A stretch of DNA of 64,000 nucleotides from Candidatus Gastranaerophilales bacterium. Its GTDB lineage: Bacteria; Cyanobacteriota; Vampirovibrionia; Gastranaerophilales; Gastranaerophilaceae. The stretch covers positions 1-64,000 of the forward strand of contig CALVEC010000008.1 of the NCBI GenBank assembly GCA_944326475.1, in the 5' to 3' direction. How positions within the stretch are numbered: the stretch's first letter is position 1; every line of letters begins with the position of its first letter. The position numbers and the translations under genes are program-made. The notes beneath the pieces were generated by a model, which had not been told where the DNA came from, did no database searches, and worked only from the letters and a program-made list of their open reading frames with translations. Positions 50,304 through 59,162 of the stretch are shown here, one piece after another.

Positions 50304-50903
50304 TTAAACTCTTGTGATTACTTTGTCGATAAGACCGTATTCAACAGCCTGCTGTGCCGACATATAATAGTCTCTTTCCGTATCTTCTTTAATTTTTTCA
50401 AGCGGTTGGGAACAGTTAGTCGCAAGTATTTCATTGAGCATGGATTTCATGCGCAGAATCTCTTTTGCTTCGATTTCAATGTCTGTTGCTTGACCTCTCG
50501 CACCGCCCAGCGGCTGGTGAATCATGATTCTTGAACTCGGGAGTGAGAGTCTTTTCCCTTTTGTCCCCGAGGAAAGAAGGAAAGCTCCCATGCTTGCCGC
50601 TTCACCGAGGCATATCGTACTGACATCCGCTCTTATATGCTGCATTGTATCATAAATGGCAAGTCCTGCCGTTATTACTCCGCCGGGGCTGTTTATATAC
50701 AGCATAATATCTTTCTCCGGATTCTCGGAGTCCAAAAGCAAAAGCTGGGCAATAATTACATTTGCCATTTCATCGTCAATTTCTTCTCCGAGAAAAATTA
50801 TTCTTTCTCTTAAAAGTCTTGAAAATATATCAAAAGAACGCTCGCCTCTGGATGACTGCTCTATTACCATCGGAATGTAGCTTAAAATCTTATTCTCGTC
50901 CAT
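50304..50903 (-). CDS. clpP: ATP-dependent Clp protease proteolytic subunit
   Basis: A 199-residue serine protease with nucleophile Ser104 in '[12 protein letters not shown]' and His129 in '[10 protein letters not shown]'. The conserved acidic residue falls in the following helix. Start '[20 protein letters not shown]' is the typical mature-like N-terminus. ClpP forms the tetradecameric chamber used with ClpX or ClpA/C, and neither ATPase gene is adjacent. Ribosome-binding site 'agagaaggagaaaac'. Confidence 0.95.
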   Translation of the reverse strand: MDENKILSYIPMVIEQSSRGERSFDIFSRLLRERIIFLGEEIDDEMANVIIAQLLLLDSENPEKDIMLYINSPGGVITAGLAIYDTMQHIRADVSTICLGEAASMGAFLLSSGTKGKRLSLPSSRIMIHQPLGGARGQATDIEIEAKEILRMKSMLNEILATNCSQPLEKIKEDTERDYYMSAQQAVEYGLIDKVITRV

Positions 50904-50964
50904 GTTTTCTCCTTCTCTCGTAAATTATAATCAGCATGTCTCCTTTTTTCAAGTCTTTTATAAT

Positions 50965-51135
50965 GTCAACTGCTCGCGCTATTTCATAGAGCGTGTGCAA
51001 AAGAGAAGTCCGTTTGATTAAAGAAAGCCCCGGCACCCGCAACAAGCCCAAGGGGTCACACTTCAAAAAGGAAGAAAAGTCTTCGTGATTAAGTCAACTG
51101 CTCGCGCTATTTCATAGAGCCTGTGCAAAAGAGAA
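50965..51135. repeat. Pair of 43-bp direct repeats, 128-bp period
   Basis: 50965-51007 and 51093-51135 are identical except for one base ('gcGtgtgc' against 'gcCtgtgc'), beginning 'gtcaactgctcgcgctattt'. Each holds an imperfect palindrome around 'gctatttcatagagc'. The spacer includes 'agaaagccccggcacccgca'. Only two copies exist, so this is not a CRISPR array. Confidence 0.8.
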
Positions 51136-51214
51136 AAAACGGAACCAAAAAAGAGAAAATACGCATATCAAAACAGACTCTAGGCATTTATCTTCAAAAT
51201 ATAATTTATAATTA

Positions 51215-51372
51215 CTATACGGCACGGAGATACTTCGTTTCTCACTTTGCCTGCCTCTAAAAAAACGATACTTAATCGTTTTTTCAGAGTTCTTGAAAAT
51301 TTTGTACGTAAATGCAAAGAGTCTGTAACCGAGGTTACGACAGGGGACACCCCCTGTAACCCCCGTTTTGTC
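51215..51372. repeat. Fragments of dispersed repeats
   Basis: 'acggcacggaga' (51222, compare 11069), 'aacgatacttaatcgttttt' (51266, compare 17216), and 'gcaaagagtctgtaaccgag' followed by 'ccctgtaacccccgttttgt' (51313-51372, compare 5404-5460). No gene is present between 50904 and 52064. Confidence 0.8.
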
Positions 51373-51393
51373 ATGGAAAAAGCATAAAATGGT

Positions 51394-51548
51394 ACGTCAT
51401 CCTGAAGCGTCAAATTGGGAGCGCAGTGATAGTCGTGTGTGTTCAGGATCTTACACACTTCGCGTTTTGCGCTAAACGCCGCGCCGGTAAGATGCTGAAC
51501 ATGGAAATATTGAAGCGGACACAATCGCCGGTCGCTTCAGCATGACAG
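51394..51548. repeat. Hairpin modules A+B
   Basis: Close relative of 18104-18256, including the preceding 'aaaaagcataaaatggtacg' (18087 and 51376). Inverted arms 'atcctgaa'/'ttcaggat' and 'atgctgaa'/'ttcagcat' are intact. Confidence 0.88.
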
Positions 51549-51580
51549 TTTGTTTCTGTTTCACGCATACAGCCACCCCG

Positions 51581-51761
51581 CCGACCTTTGCATAGCGAAT
51601 TACAGAAAGTTAATTAAACAAAGATTAGTCTCATCTGTTTGAGCAGCCCGTAGTTATTTTCAAGGTTTTTTATATGTTTATGATTTTTCGCGCAAATATG
51701 GGCTGCGAGTTATGAGACTCGGGTGCAATTTACTTTCTGTATGAGCGGCGCAGCAGGTCGG
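51581..51761. repeat. 181-bp nested-palindrome element, copy 3
   Basis: Ends 'CCGACCT' (51581-51587) and 'AGGTCGG' (51755-51761). Stems: 'ACAGAAAGT' 51602-51610 with 51732-51740, 'AGTCTCAT' 51627-51634 with 51712-51719, and 'GCAGCCC' 51643-51649 with 51700-51706, all perfect and nearly coaxial. It is the best-preserved copy. Confidence 0.9.
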
Positions 51762-51777
51762 AAGGTTTCTTAGGCTC

Positions 51778-51906
51778 CACCCGTTCTTTGCGTCAAAGAA
51801 TGGGTGGAACATGTAACTATAATCGTATTTTTTAGCTTTTAACTTAATTCCGTATTTTGCGCTAAACGCCACGCCGGTAAGATGCTGAACATGAAAATAT
51901 TGAAGC
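51778..51906. repeat. Flanking hairpin and truncated module B
   Basis: Hairpin 'CCACCCGTTCTTTG'/'CAAAGAATGGGTGG' (51778-51808), then 'taatcgtattttttagcttt', then module B cut off after 'attgaagc' at 51906. The glyA upstream region (51910-52064) starts there. Confidence 0.82.
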
Positions 51907-52064
51907 ACTTCACTCTCTGTGATTTTTGTATAAAAATGTGAACTTTTTCCATTTTAAAAACGGTTGTTGTATTATAGTAATGAATGTCAGAAACGCCGGA
52001 TTTTAAGAGAGGCTGAAAAGCACCGGCGCGGGATTAAAACAAACACGAATAAGGGGAGAAGATT

Positions 52065-53309
52065 ATGGAACTGGATAAAATAAAAAAAGTTGACCCTGAG
52101 GTCGCAGAATATATAGAAAAAGAACTGGAAAGACAGCAGAACACAATTGAGCTTATCGCAAGCGAAAACTTTACATCAGAAGCGGTCATGGCAGCATGCG
52201 GAAGCGTTTTAACAAACAAATACGCAGAAGGAAAGCCACATAAAAGGTTTTACAACGGCTGTGACAACGTCGATGTTATCGAAGAACTTGCACAAAAACG
52301 GGCATGCGAACTTTTCAAAATGGATCACGCAAACGTCCAGCCCCACAGCGGCGCACAGGCAAACATGGCAGTGTTTATGTACGCGCTTAAACACGGAGAC
52401 ACGGTACTCGGAATGGATTTATCCAACGGCGGACACCTCTCACACGGTTCACCGGTTAATTTTTCAGGTTTGTTTTATAACATAGTAAGCTACGGCGTCA
52501 ATGCTGACGGATGTATTGACTATGACGAAGTTGAAAAACTCGCGCTGGAACACAAACCAAAACTGATTATTGCCGGCGCAAGCAACTATTCAAAAATTAT
52601 AGACTTTAAGCGTTTCAGAGAGATAGCCGACAAAGCCGGCGCATATTTAATGGCGGATATTGCACACATAGCGGCGCTTGTCGCAGGCGGTGTTCACCCG
52701 TCACCCGCAGGATACGCGCATTTCGTTACCACAACAACCCACAAAACCCTGCGCGGTCCGAGAGGCGGCATTATTATGTGTGACGAAGAACACGCCACCG
52801 GAATTGACAAGGCGGTATTCCCGGGAGTTCAGGGCGGACCGCTCGAACATATTATTGCAGGCAAAGCCGTTGCTCTTAAAGAAGCGCTACAGCCTGAGTT
52901 TAAGGTATATGCGGCGCAGATTATCAAAAACGCAAAAGCTCTCGCAAACTCGCTGATGGACGAAGGCATGGACATAGTCGGCAACGGAACGGAAAACCAT
53001 TTAATGACACTGGATTTGAGAAAGTTCAACAAAACAGGAAAAGACATTGCAAACGTGCTTGAAAAAGTAGGAATCACCGCGAACAAAAACACAGTGCCAA
53101 ACGACCCGCAAAGTCCGTTTGTCACAAGCGGCGTAAGACTTGGTGCTGCTGCTGTAACAACACGCGGTTTTAAAGAAGACGACATGGTTGAGGTCGGAAA
53201 AATCATTGCCTCGGCTGTCACGGCATCGGACAATGAAGTTGCACTCAAAAACCTCAAAGAACGTTCAGCAAAGCTGTGCAAAAAATATCCGTTATATCCC
53301 AACATGTAG
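52065..53309 (+). CDS. glyA: Serine hydroxymethyltransferase
   Basis: A 414-residue PLP enzyme converting serine and tetrahydrofolate to glycine and methylene-THF. The PLP-binding Lys lies in '[15 protein letters not shown]', and '[19 protein letters not shown]' and '[12 protein letters not shown]'-like '[20 protein letters not shown]' are conserved. Ribosome-binding site 'aaggggagaagatt'. It heads a run with a WecA-like gene and leuB at short spacing. Confidence 0.97.
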   Translation: MELDKIKKVDPEVAEYIEKELERQQNTIELIASENFTSEAVMAACGSVLTNKYAEGKPHKRFYNGCDNVDVIEELAQKRACELFKMDHANVQPHSGAQANMAVFMYALKHGDTVLGMDLSNGGHLSHGSPVNFSGLFYNIVSYGVNADGCIDYDEVEKLALEHKPKLIIAGASNYSKIIDFKRFREIADKAGAYLMADIAHIAALVAGGVHPSPAGYAHFVTTTTHKTLRGPRGGIIMCDEEHATGIDKAVFPGVQGGPLEHIIAGKAVALKEALQPEFKVYAAQIIKNAKALANSLMDEGMDIVGNGTENHLMTLDLRKFNKTGKDIANVLEKVGITANKNTVPNDPQSPFVTSGVRLGAAAVTTRGFKEDDMVEVGKIIASAVTASDNEVALKNLKERSAKLCKKYPLYPNM

Positions 53310-53324
53310 ACAAAGGAAGCGAAA

Positions 53325-54374
53325 ATGTTTGATTTTAAACTCACTGACGCACAAATAATCGGCGCAATAATCTCTTACCTGCTCGGGGTTTTTATTGTTC
53401 CGTTCGTTATTTATTTTTCAAAGATAAACAACCTTGTTGACAAACCCAACGAGAGAAAAATACACCACGCCCCGATTTCAAGGCTCGGAGGAATTGCAAT
53501 CTGGCTCAGCGCAATGCTAACATTCCTCATGCTGGTTGTCTTAAGCTACTACCCGTACGGAAAACTACTGTCCGGCATACTTTTGGGAAGTTCGCTTATG
53601 TTTTTACTGGGGCTTGTAGACGATGTATTCGGTCTTAAGGCAAAATTCAAACTGCTTATTCAAATTTCAATTGCCACAATTGTATTTTTGCTCGGGGTAA
53701 GTGTTACCGCTATTTACAACCCGTTTGGCGACCCGATACAGTTAAATGCAATCTCCTCGTACATAATCACCGTTCTGTGGATTGTCGGCGTCAGCAACGC
53801 TTTGAACTTTATCGACGGCGTAGACGGACTCGCAGGCTCGATTGTAACGATTAGTGCCGTAACCCTCGGGCTTATTGCAGTCACTATTGCACCGACAAAC
53901 GCAATCAGCGCACTTATTGCGTTTATTCTGGCAGGCTCTATGCTCTCATTTTTGACCTACAACTTTCATCCCGCAAAAATATTTATGGGAGATTCCGGTG
54001 CGCTTTTCTCAGGATTTTTGCTGGCAACGCTCTCTATCACAGGCGTTATGAAAACACCGGCACTTACAATGATTGTTCCCGTATTTATTCTGTCAGTGCC
54101 GATTCTGGACATAACCTTCTCGTCTTTAAGGCGGATTTTAAAAGGCAAGTCTCCCTTCACGCCCGACGCAGAGCACATTCACCACAAACTTTTGCATGCC
54201 GGATTTTCACAAAATCAGACAGTTTTAACACTTGCAACAGTTGCGGTGGTTTCAGGCGCAATCGCGAGCTTTATCGTAAGTTCATCAGTCACAAAATACT
54301 TTATTTACGCAATTGGAATTTCTGCAATAATGCTCTTTTTGAGCTTTTTATCAAGCAGAGTGAAACGCAGCTAA
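53325..54374 (+). CDS. WecA/TagO-type undecaprenyl-phosphate glycosyl-1-phosphate transferase
   Basis: A 349-residue protein with about ten membrane spans. Signature loops: 'DKPNERKIHHAPISRLGG', 'LGLVDDVFGLKAKFKLLIQI' with the Asp pair, 'NALNFIDGVDGLAGSIVTIS', 'MGDSGALFSGFLLA' and the His-rich 'AEHIHHKLLHAGFSQNQTVL'. The family moves a sugar-1-phosphate (often GlcNAc-1-P) to the lipid carrier and starts surface polysaccharide synthesis. The 'HIHH' loop favours WecA over MraY. It is 15 bases after glyA. Confidence 0.9.
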   Translation: MFDFKLTDAQIIGAIISYLLGVFIVPFVIYFSKINNLVDKPNERKIHHAPISRLGGIAIWLSAMLTFLMLVVLSYYPYGKLLSGILLGSSLMFLLGLVDDVFGLKAKFKLLIQISIATIVFLLGVSVTAIYNPFGDPIQLNAISSYIITVLWIVGVSNALNFIDGVDGLAGSIVTISAVTLGLIAVTIAPTNAISALIAFILAGSMLSFLTYNFHPAKIFMGDSGALFSGFLLATLSITGVMKTPALTMIVPVFILSVPILDITFSSLRRILKGKSPFTPDAEHIHHKLLHAGFSQNQTVLTLATVAVVSGAIASFIVSSSVTKYFIYAIGISAIMLFLSFLSSRVKRS

Positions 54375-54392
54375 ACATAGAAGGAGTTTTTA

Positions 54393-55472
54393 ATGGAACA
54401 TTATAAAATAGCGCTTCTGGAAGGCGATGGAATCGGACCCGAGGTAATTGCCGAGGGAGTTAAAGCACTCAATGCCGCAGGAAAAAAGTTCGGTATTGAA
54501 TTTGAGTACGAAAAAGCGCTCATAGGCGGATGCGCATACGACAAAACCGGTACTCCGCTGCCCGATGAAACAGTGTCGCTTGCAAAATCCGCAGACGCTG
54601 TGTTTTTAGGCGCTGTCGGGGACTGGAAGTACGACACACTTCCGCCGGAAGTCCGTCCGGAAAAAGCACTCCTCGGAATAAGAAAGGCGCTTAACCTTTT
54701 TGCAAACCTGCGCCCCTCAATTGTTTACGAAGAACTTGTTTCGTCGTCCCCGCTAAAACCCGAGCTGGTACGCGGTGTGGACATTATGATTATACGTGAA
54801 CTCACGGGTGATGTGTATTTTGGCGAGCCTAAAGGAATAAGCACTGTTAACGGCAAAAAAACAGGATACAACAACATGGTTTACTCGGAAGATGAAGTCG
54901 AACGTATTGCGCACGTAGCATTTCAAACCGCAATGAAACGCCAAAAACGCCTCTGTTCAGTTGACAAAGCGAATGTTCTTGACGTTTCAAGGCTGTGGCG
55001 TGAAGTTATATGCGATGTTTCAAAGCAGTATCCGGAAGTCGAACTTTCTCACATGTACGTCGACAATGCAGCTATGCAGATAATTCGTGCACCCAAACAG
55101 TTTGACACAATCGTCACGGGAAACATTTTCGGAGACATACTCTCGGATGAAGCTTCAATGCTGCCAGGGTCTTTGGGAATGCTGCCCAGTGCAAGTTTGT
55201 CCGGCACGAATACAGGCATGTATGAGCCAATCCACGGGTCTGCACCGGATTTAAAGGGCAAAGATGTTGTAAATCCCATTGCAACAATACTTTCGGCGTC
55301 AATGATGTTAAAATACAGCTTTGGCAACGATGCTGCAGCTAAGTCTATAGAAGATGCGGTAAAAGCAGTACTCAGAGCAGGATATCGTACCCCCGACATA
55401 AAAGCTGACGGCACTGCAGTTATAGGCACAAAGCAGATGGGCACGCTTATTGCAGAAGCAATTCTAGCATAA
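54393..55472 (+). CDS. leuB: 3-isopropylmalate dehydrogenase
   Basis: A 359-residue enzyme of leucine synthesis that oxidises and decarboxylates 3-isopropylmalate with NAD+. Motifs include '[20 protein letters not shown]', '[20 protein letters not shown]' with substrate Arg residues, '[16 protein letters not shown]', '[20 protein letters not shown]' and '[12 protein letters not shown]'. The 'ELTGDVYFG' loop identifies LeuB over isocitrate dehydrogenase. Ribosome-binding site 'agaaggagttttta'. No other leu genes are nearby. Confidence 0.95.
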   Translation: MEHYKIALLEGDGIGPEVIAEGVKALNAAGKKFGIEFEYEKALIGGCAYDKTGTPLPDETVSLAKSADAVFLGAVGDWKYDTLPPEVRPEKALLGIRKALNLFANLRPSIVYEELVSSSPLKPELVRGVDIMIIRELTGDVYFGEPKGISTVNGKKTGYNNMVYSEDEVERIAHVAFQTAMKRQKRLCSVDKANVLDVSRLWREVICDVSKQYPEVELSHMYVDNAAMQIIRAPKQFDTIVTGNIFGDILSDEASMLPGSLGMLPSASLSGTNTGMYEPIHGSAPDLKGKDVVNPIATILSASMMLKYSFGNDAAAKSIEDAVKAVLRAGYRTPDIKADGTAVIGTKQMGTLIAEAILA

Positions 55473-55640
55473 ACAAGCAGTTGACCGAAGGGACGCCCTT
55501 TGTAACCCCAGTTTGGTCTACGGGAAAAGCATAAAATAGTACGTCATCCTGAAGCGGATTTGCCTTCTTGTTGGGCAGAAAATAAAACCTGCAATCTGCA
55601 AATCGAAAAAAATCTGCTCCCTAAAAGGCGGGGGAAATGA
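55473..55640. repeat. Repeat fragments between convergent genes
   Basis: 'tgtaaccccagtttggtcta' (compare 58977), 'gggaaaagcataaaatagta' with 'cgtcatcctgaagcg' (start of module A, truncated) joined to 'gcggatttgccttctt' (start of the 932/1150 repeat). Junction of two different repeats within 'gaagcggatttgcc'. Confidence 0.75.
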
Positions 55641-56411
55641 TTACAGATAATCAGGACGCGGGGTGTTCGGATGGTTTTTGAAAAACTCGTCAATTTCTTT
55701 GTCAAGTTCTTTGCGTGTCATATAGCCGCTGTCGGGGTACAATTCAGCCATGGTTTCATAATATTCATCCATATCATCCAGTGCATACAGCTTGTCACGA
55801 TCTTTCTTTGCAAGTTCTACCAGTCTCTTGGGTATTGTGTCAACGCGAAATTTTGCATAATCTATCATTTTCTTTGCAATATCCGCGGCAACCTTGTCGT
55901 CATCACCGAGTTTTCTGACATCTTTTCTAAGATTCAAATACTCCTGAACAATTGGCAGTTCAGCGCAATAGTTCGGGCAAACATGGAATTGTACCACACT
56001 GTGCCACCACAGCGGAATTGGTTCGGGGAATGAGTTAAAGAAAGTTGTTTCAAAAACATTTTCGGTATTGACGTGGACTTCCGCATTATACTCCATACCG
56101 TCATTGTTTTCGGCTTTTGTGATTTCATCGATTTTCGGCTTTGCAATCGCAAGCGCTTTCATTATTATATCCTTCTGGCGGCGGCTTATTTCTCCGTCTT
56201 TTCTTTTTCTGTCAAGATAAATACTGAAATCCGCATTCGGAATTCCCTCGTCAAACCACATCATTTCTTTATCTTTTACGCCGTCAATAAGTTTTTTAAA
56301 CGACGGTTTTTGCGGCTGGCAAGGCGGGGTGCTTACGTTAGCGTTATTTAATTTATTTTGTTTTTGTGACCTGTTGTATACAGGATACGAGGAAATTTTC
56401 TGGATTCTCAT
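55641..56411 (-). CDS. Lineage-type protein of unknown function with 'KPSFKK' N-terminus
   Basis: A 256-residue soluble protein with a low-complexity N-terminal 35 residues ending in 'PQKPSFKKLIDGVKDKEMMW', then an acidic globular part with 'EVHVNTENVFETTFFNSFPE' and a notable aromatic/Cys patch 'LWWHSVVQFHVCPNYCAELP'. The C-terminus is highly charged and helical. No family is recognised, and no catalytic pattern is evident beyond the two Cys and two His in the patch. It is a single leftward gene next to repeats. Confidence 0.7.
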   Translation of the reverse strand: MRIQKISSYPVYNRSQKQNKLNNANVSTPPCQPQKPSFKKLIDGVKDKEMMWFDEGIPNADFSIYLDRKRKDGEISRRQKDIIMKALAIAKPKIDEITKAENNDGMEYNAEVHVNTENVFETTFFNSFPEPIPLWWHSVVQFHVCPNYCAELPIVQEYLNLRKDVRKLGDDDKVAADIAKKMIDYAKFRVDTIPKRLVELAKKDRDKLYALDDMDEYYETMAELYPDSGYMTRKELDKEIDEFFKNHPNTPRPDYL

Positions 56412-56504
56412 TGTTAGATTCTCCCGGGGTTAGGTGATATGAATAAGTTTAGACTAAAATAAAATTTTTTCTGATTATACTTTTATTCTGTTTAAATTGC
56501 AACA

Positions 56505-57071
56505 CTATGCTGCAACATCAATATTCTGTTTCAGACTTTCTGCCGGTTCAAGCGGCTGTGCCTGATTGTTATTCGCCTCATTTGCTTTTTGTTTTGCTTC
56601 ACGTTTTTCCGCAAACTCTTTAAAGTAGTGAGCCATCGGCGTTGCGCAGAACGGTGTGACAACACGCTTGAGGAACACCTGCGTAAAGGCAAGTACAAGC
56701 AGAAGGCTGAAACCGCCGCTCGCAAGCTTTCTCATAATCGGGTCAGCAGGTATATGTTTTCCGAACATAAATCTGTAAACTTTATCCGCATTGTCTTTTA
56801 CAAAGTTTCCGAGTAAAAGCTGAGTGGATACGTTCATTATGCCGTTTGCAAGGTCAAGACCTGCGACAAATTTTCTGTTATGCTCCGGTATCTTTTCATT
56901 TTCAAGACTCTGTTTCGTGTAATAAATGCAGTTAACAAGGTCTTTCGTTGTAGTAGAAATGATTGCGACCGTAGCAGCCATATCACCTGCACGTTCCGGT
57001 ATAATTTTTCTGATAAATTTGGAGTTCGCTGCCGTATTCATCATGTTATTTATTATCGGCTTTATATTCAT
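56505..57071 (-). CDS. Membrane protein of unknown function, coupled to the upstream gene
   Basis: A 188-residue protein with an N-terminal helical region ('AGDMAATVAIISTTTKDLVN', weakly hydrophobic), a second half with one clear membrane span ('GGFSLLLVLAFTQVFLKRVV') and a Gln/Glu/Ala-rich C-terminal tail. The start ATG overlaps the upstream gene's stop (ATGA), so the two are co-translated and may form one complex. I recognise no family. Confidence 0.7.
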   Translation of the reverse strand: MNIKPIINNMMNTAANSKFIRKIIPERAGDMAATVAIISTTTKDLVNCIYYTKQSLENEKIPEHNRKFVAGLDLANGIMNVSTQLLLGNFVKDNADKVYRFMFGKHIPADPIMRKLASGGFSLLLVLAFTQVFLKRVVTPFCATPMAHYFKEFAEKREAKQKANEANNNQAQPLEPAESLKQNIDVAA

Positions 57072-58600
57072 GCTCTAACCTCCTTCTTTTCATCGGGAGT
57101 GTTTGTGCGTCCGAGCATGGTCTCAAAACTTCTGAACACATTGCTGCGGGTAAATACATCCGGTATTTTTATTTTCGGAGGTGTATAAGGCGGGATAGAC
57201 TTTTTGTCATGTTCCGCTTTTGCGTGCGTAAGATTTGGGAACCATTCCTCCATAATTCTCGGATAAGCCCAGTTCAAAAGCCCGCAGGAGAAAGGCAAAA
57301 TTGCCAGACCGACTACAAGACCGGATTTTTGTTTAAAGTCTGATAAAAATTTCTCTGATTGATTTATTCTGGCAGTAAGCCATTTTTTTATTCTTACACT
57401 TCTGAGAGCCGTTTCATAAGTCGTGCCGTGTTCTGTTTTAAGGTGGTTAACCAGATGGTCTTCACGTTTTTTTGATTCAAGTTTTAATCTGATTTTTTCA
57501 ACAAGAGTTTCAGCTTCAATCTTATTCATCTCTCTGCTGTCGGGCGCAACGGTTTCCGGTGCATTGTCTCTTAACGCTTCTGCACGTTTCATAATACCGT
57601 TCATCAGCTCATCGTTTTTTATATCAATAAGCCGTGCAATCTCATCATTTGTCTTATTTTCAATCAAAAGCTGACGCTTGTAATCTTTAAGCTCCTTCTG
57701 GGCTTTTGCAGCTTCAAGCGAGGTGTAGAGTTTTATTTTTGCGTGAGAGTGCAAAAGTGCATTTATGTCTCTCATTGCTACTCTGTCCGTGTTCTCGCTT
57801 ATGTATTTTTTAATCTCTTTTTTGGCTGCTTTATCTATCTCAACGCCTGCTTCTTTGAGTTTCTTGATATTTTTACCCTTGTCCAAATCCTTTACGCTTT
57901 TTATCGAAAGCTCGGAAACGTCGATATTATACTTCTCTCTCATATAAGTCGCAAAGAGTTCTCTCTGCGCATTTTCAACATCATCCGGCGCAATTAGAAG
58001 TCTATCCGGTATTTTACCGTTTTCAAGCTGTCTTGCGAAGAAATCAGGGAACGGGGTTCCGTTAAGCGCCGCAAGACGTATTTCTTTTAATTGAGACTGA
58101 AAAGCCTTGTTCTGTCTGTCACTCACTAATTTATTTCTAAACTCCTGTTTTGAAATCAATTTTCCGTCAGTTTCAGGATTAAACAAGTCTTTATATTTTT
58201 TGTATTCGTAATTAACTAAATCTTCAAGGTAGGATTTTTGAGGTTTTGCGGACAAATCGCAGCGGTCTAAATGATAAGTCGTTGCAACCCTGTCGAGCAT
58301 TTTGTTATACGCATTCATAATCGGCAATTGAAACGCCAGTGTAATTACAGCGGAAATCGGCTGCCTTGCCGCCGTGTACTCTTTGGTCTGCTTGTCCTCT
58401 TTTGCAAGCGGGTTATTAATAATAAAGATAGGAGCAACCCCTGCCGTACCGACTGCAGTGACCATATTGTTGAGGTTTTCGCCCTGTCCTGTTTTACATT
58501 TGACTAAAAACCCCTGCACTCCCCGGCACTTCGCAGCTGCCTCGAGCATTTCCTTTTTTATTTGAAAATAATTCCTATTTAGGGTCTGTATCTTTGTCAT
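57068..58600 (-). CDS. Large coiled-coil membrane-associated protein of unknown function
   Basis: A 510-residue protein started at ATG 58600 with 'taggaagtgtgtga' upstream. A GTG at 58609 is too close to that site. N-terminal part: 'AAAKCRGVQGFLVKCKTGQG', then a hydrophobic stretch 'MVTAVGTAGVAPIFIINNPL' and 'QPISAVITLAFQLPI', likely one or two spans. The middle 300 residues are long charged helices, and a second hydrophobic stretch ('GLVVGLAILPFSCGLLNW') precedes a Pro-rich tail. Probably membrane-anchored and co-produced with the 188-residue partner. Confidence 0.72.
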   Translation of the reverse strand: MTKIQTLNRNYFQIKKEMLEAAAKCRGVQGFLVKCKTGQGENLNNMVTAVGTAGVAPIFIINNPLAKEDKQTKEYTAARQPISAVITLAFQLPIMNAYNKMLDRVATTYHLDRCDLSAKPQKSYLEDLVNYEYKKYKDLFNPETDGKLISKQEFRNKLVSDRQNKAFQSQLKEIRLAALNGTPFPDFFARQLENGKIPDRLLIAPDDVENAQRELFATYMREKYNIDVSELSIKSVKDLDKGKNIKKLKEAGVEIDKAAKKEIKKYISENTDRVAMRDINALLHSHAKIKLYTSLEAAKAQKELKDYKRQLLIENKTNDEIARLIDIKNDELMNGIMKRAEALRDNAPETVAPDSREMNKIEAETLVEKIRLKLESKKREDHLVNHLKTEHGTTYETALRSVRIKKWLTARINQSEKFLSDFKQKSGLVVGLAILPFSCGLLNWAYPRIMEEWFPNLTHAKAEHDKKSIPPYTPPKIKIPDVFTRSNVFRSFETMLGRTNTPDEKKEVRA

Positions 58601-58774
58601 TTCACACACTTCCTATATATATAAAAAACCAAACATGGAGAAATTTGCGGCATGTATATACTGTTTGTTAAGTTATGTAAACCTGACTTTTATTGTTATT
58701 ACTACACTTTTAGCATTTTTTATTAAAAAAACAGTAAAAAGTGTAAAGAATTATTACAATTTCAGTTCACATGC

Positions 58775-58897
58775 GTTTTGAAATCTTAACAATGTGGAAT
58801 AGTACTAATAGAGGAAATAAAAAAAGTTTCAAATTCTCTCTCTCTAATTCCTCTCTAATATGTGGTAAAGTTTTAACCGGCTCAGCCGGTTTTTTTT
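58775..58897 (+). ncRNA. Candidate small RNA with its own terminator
   Basis: A strong terminator hairpin 'AACCGG'/'CCGGTT' with a nine-T run lies at 58875-58898, but no gene on that strand ends before it (the neighbouring gene runs leftward from 58600). Upstream 'TTGAAA' (about 58779) and 'TAGTAC' (about 58801) could be a promoter. The transcript would be about 80-90 nt and starts near 'gaggaaataaaaaaag'. No known RNA family matched. Confidence 0.4.
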
Positions 58898-58929
58898 TGA
58901 GGTTTTTGAGGTTTCGTCGGATTTGTAAA

Positions 58930-59105
58930 TCAGAGATACTTTACGTCAGCTCAGGTTACAACCTGGGGACACTCCATGTAATCCCCGTTTGGTCTGCGCT
59001 TTATTCCCTCTCCCCTTGGGGGAGCGAATTTACGTACGGACGACACGACCAAAGGGCGAGGGAGAATATTTAAGGAAAATTCTATAGCCTCACCCCAGCC
59101 CCTCT
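58930..59105. repeat. Repeat fragments upstream of the beta-repeat protein gene
   Basis: 'ggttacaacctggggacact' with 'gtaatccccgtttggtctgc' (58953-58996), 'ctctccccttgggggagcga' (59008), 'cggacgacacgaccaaaggg' (59037, also at 34768), and 'aaggaaaattctatagcctc' (59070, also at 5509 and 61135). Confidence 0.8.
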
Positions 59106-59162
59106 GTCTTGACTTTCCTTCTGAAAAAGCAATTTTTTTGTAACACATGTTTTTATAAGGAT

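Noticed and set aside
50965-51135. CRISPR-like direct repeats
   Set aside because: There are only two copies, an 85-bp spacer, 43-bp repeats and no cas genes, so it is not a CRISPR array.
51910-52064. Riboswitch (glycine or tetrahydrofolate) upstream of glyA
   Set aside because: I could not find the conserved cores of either class, and the region is only about 150 bp with repeat remains at its left end.
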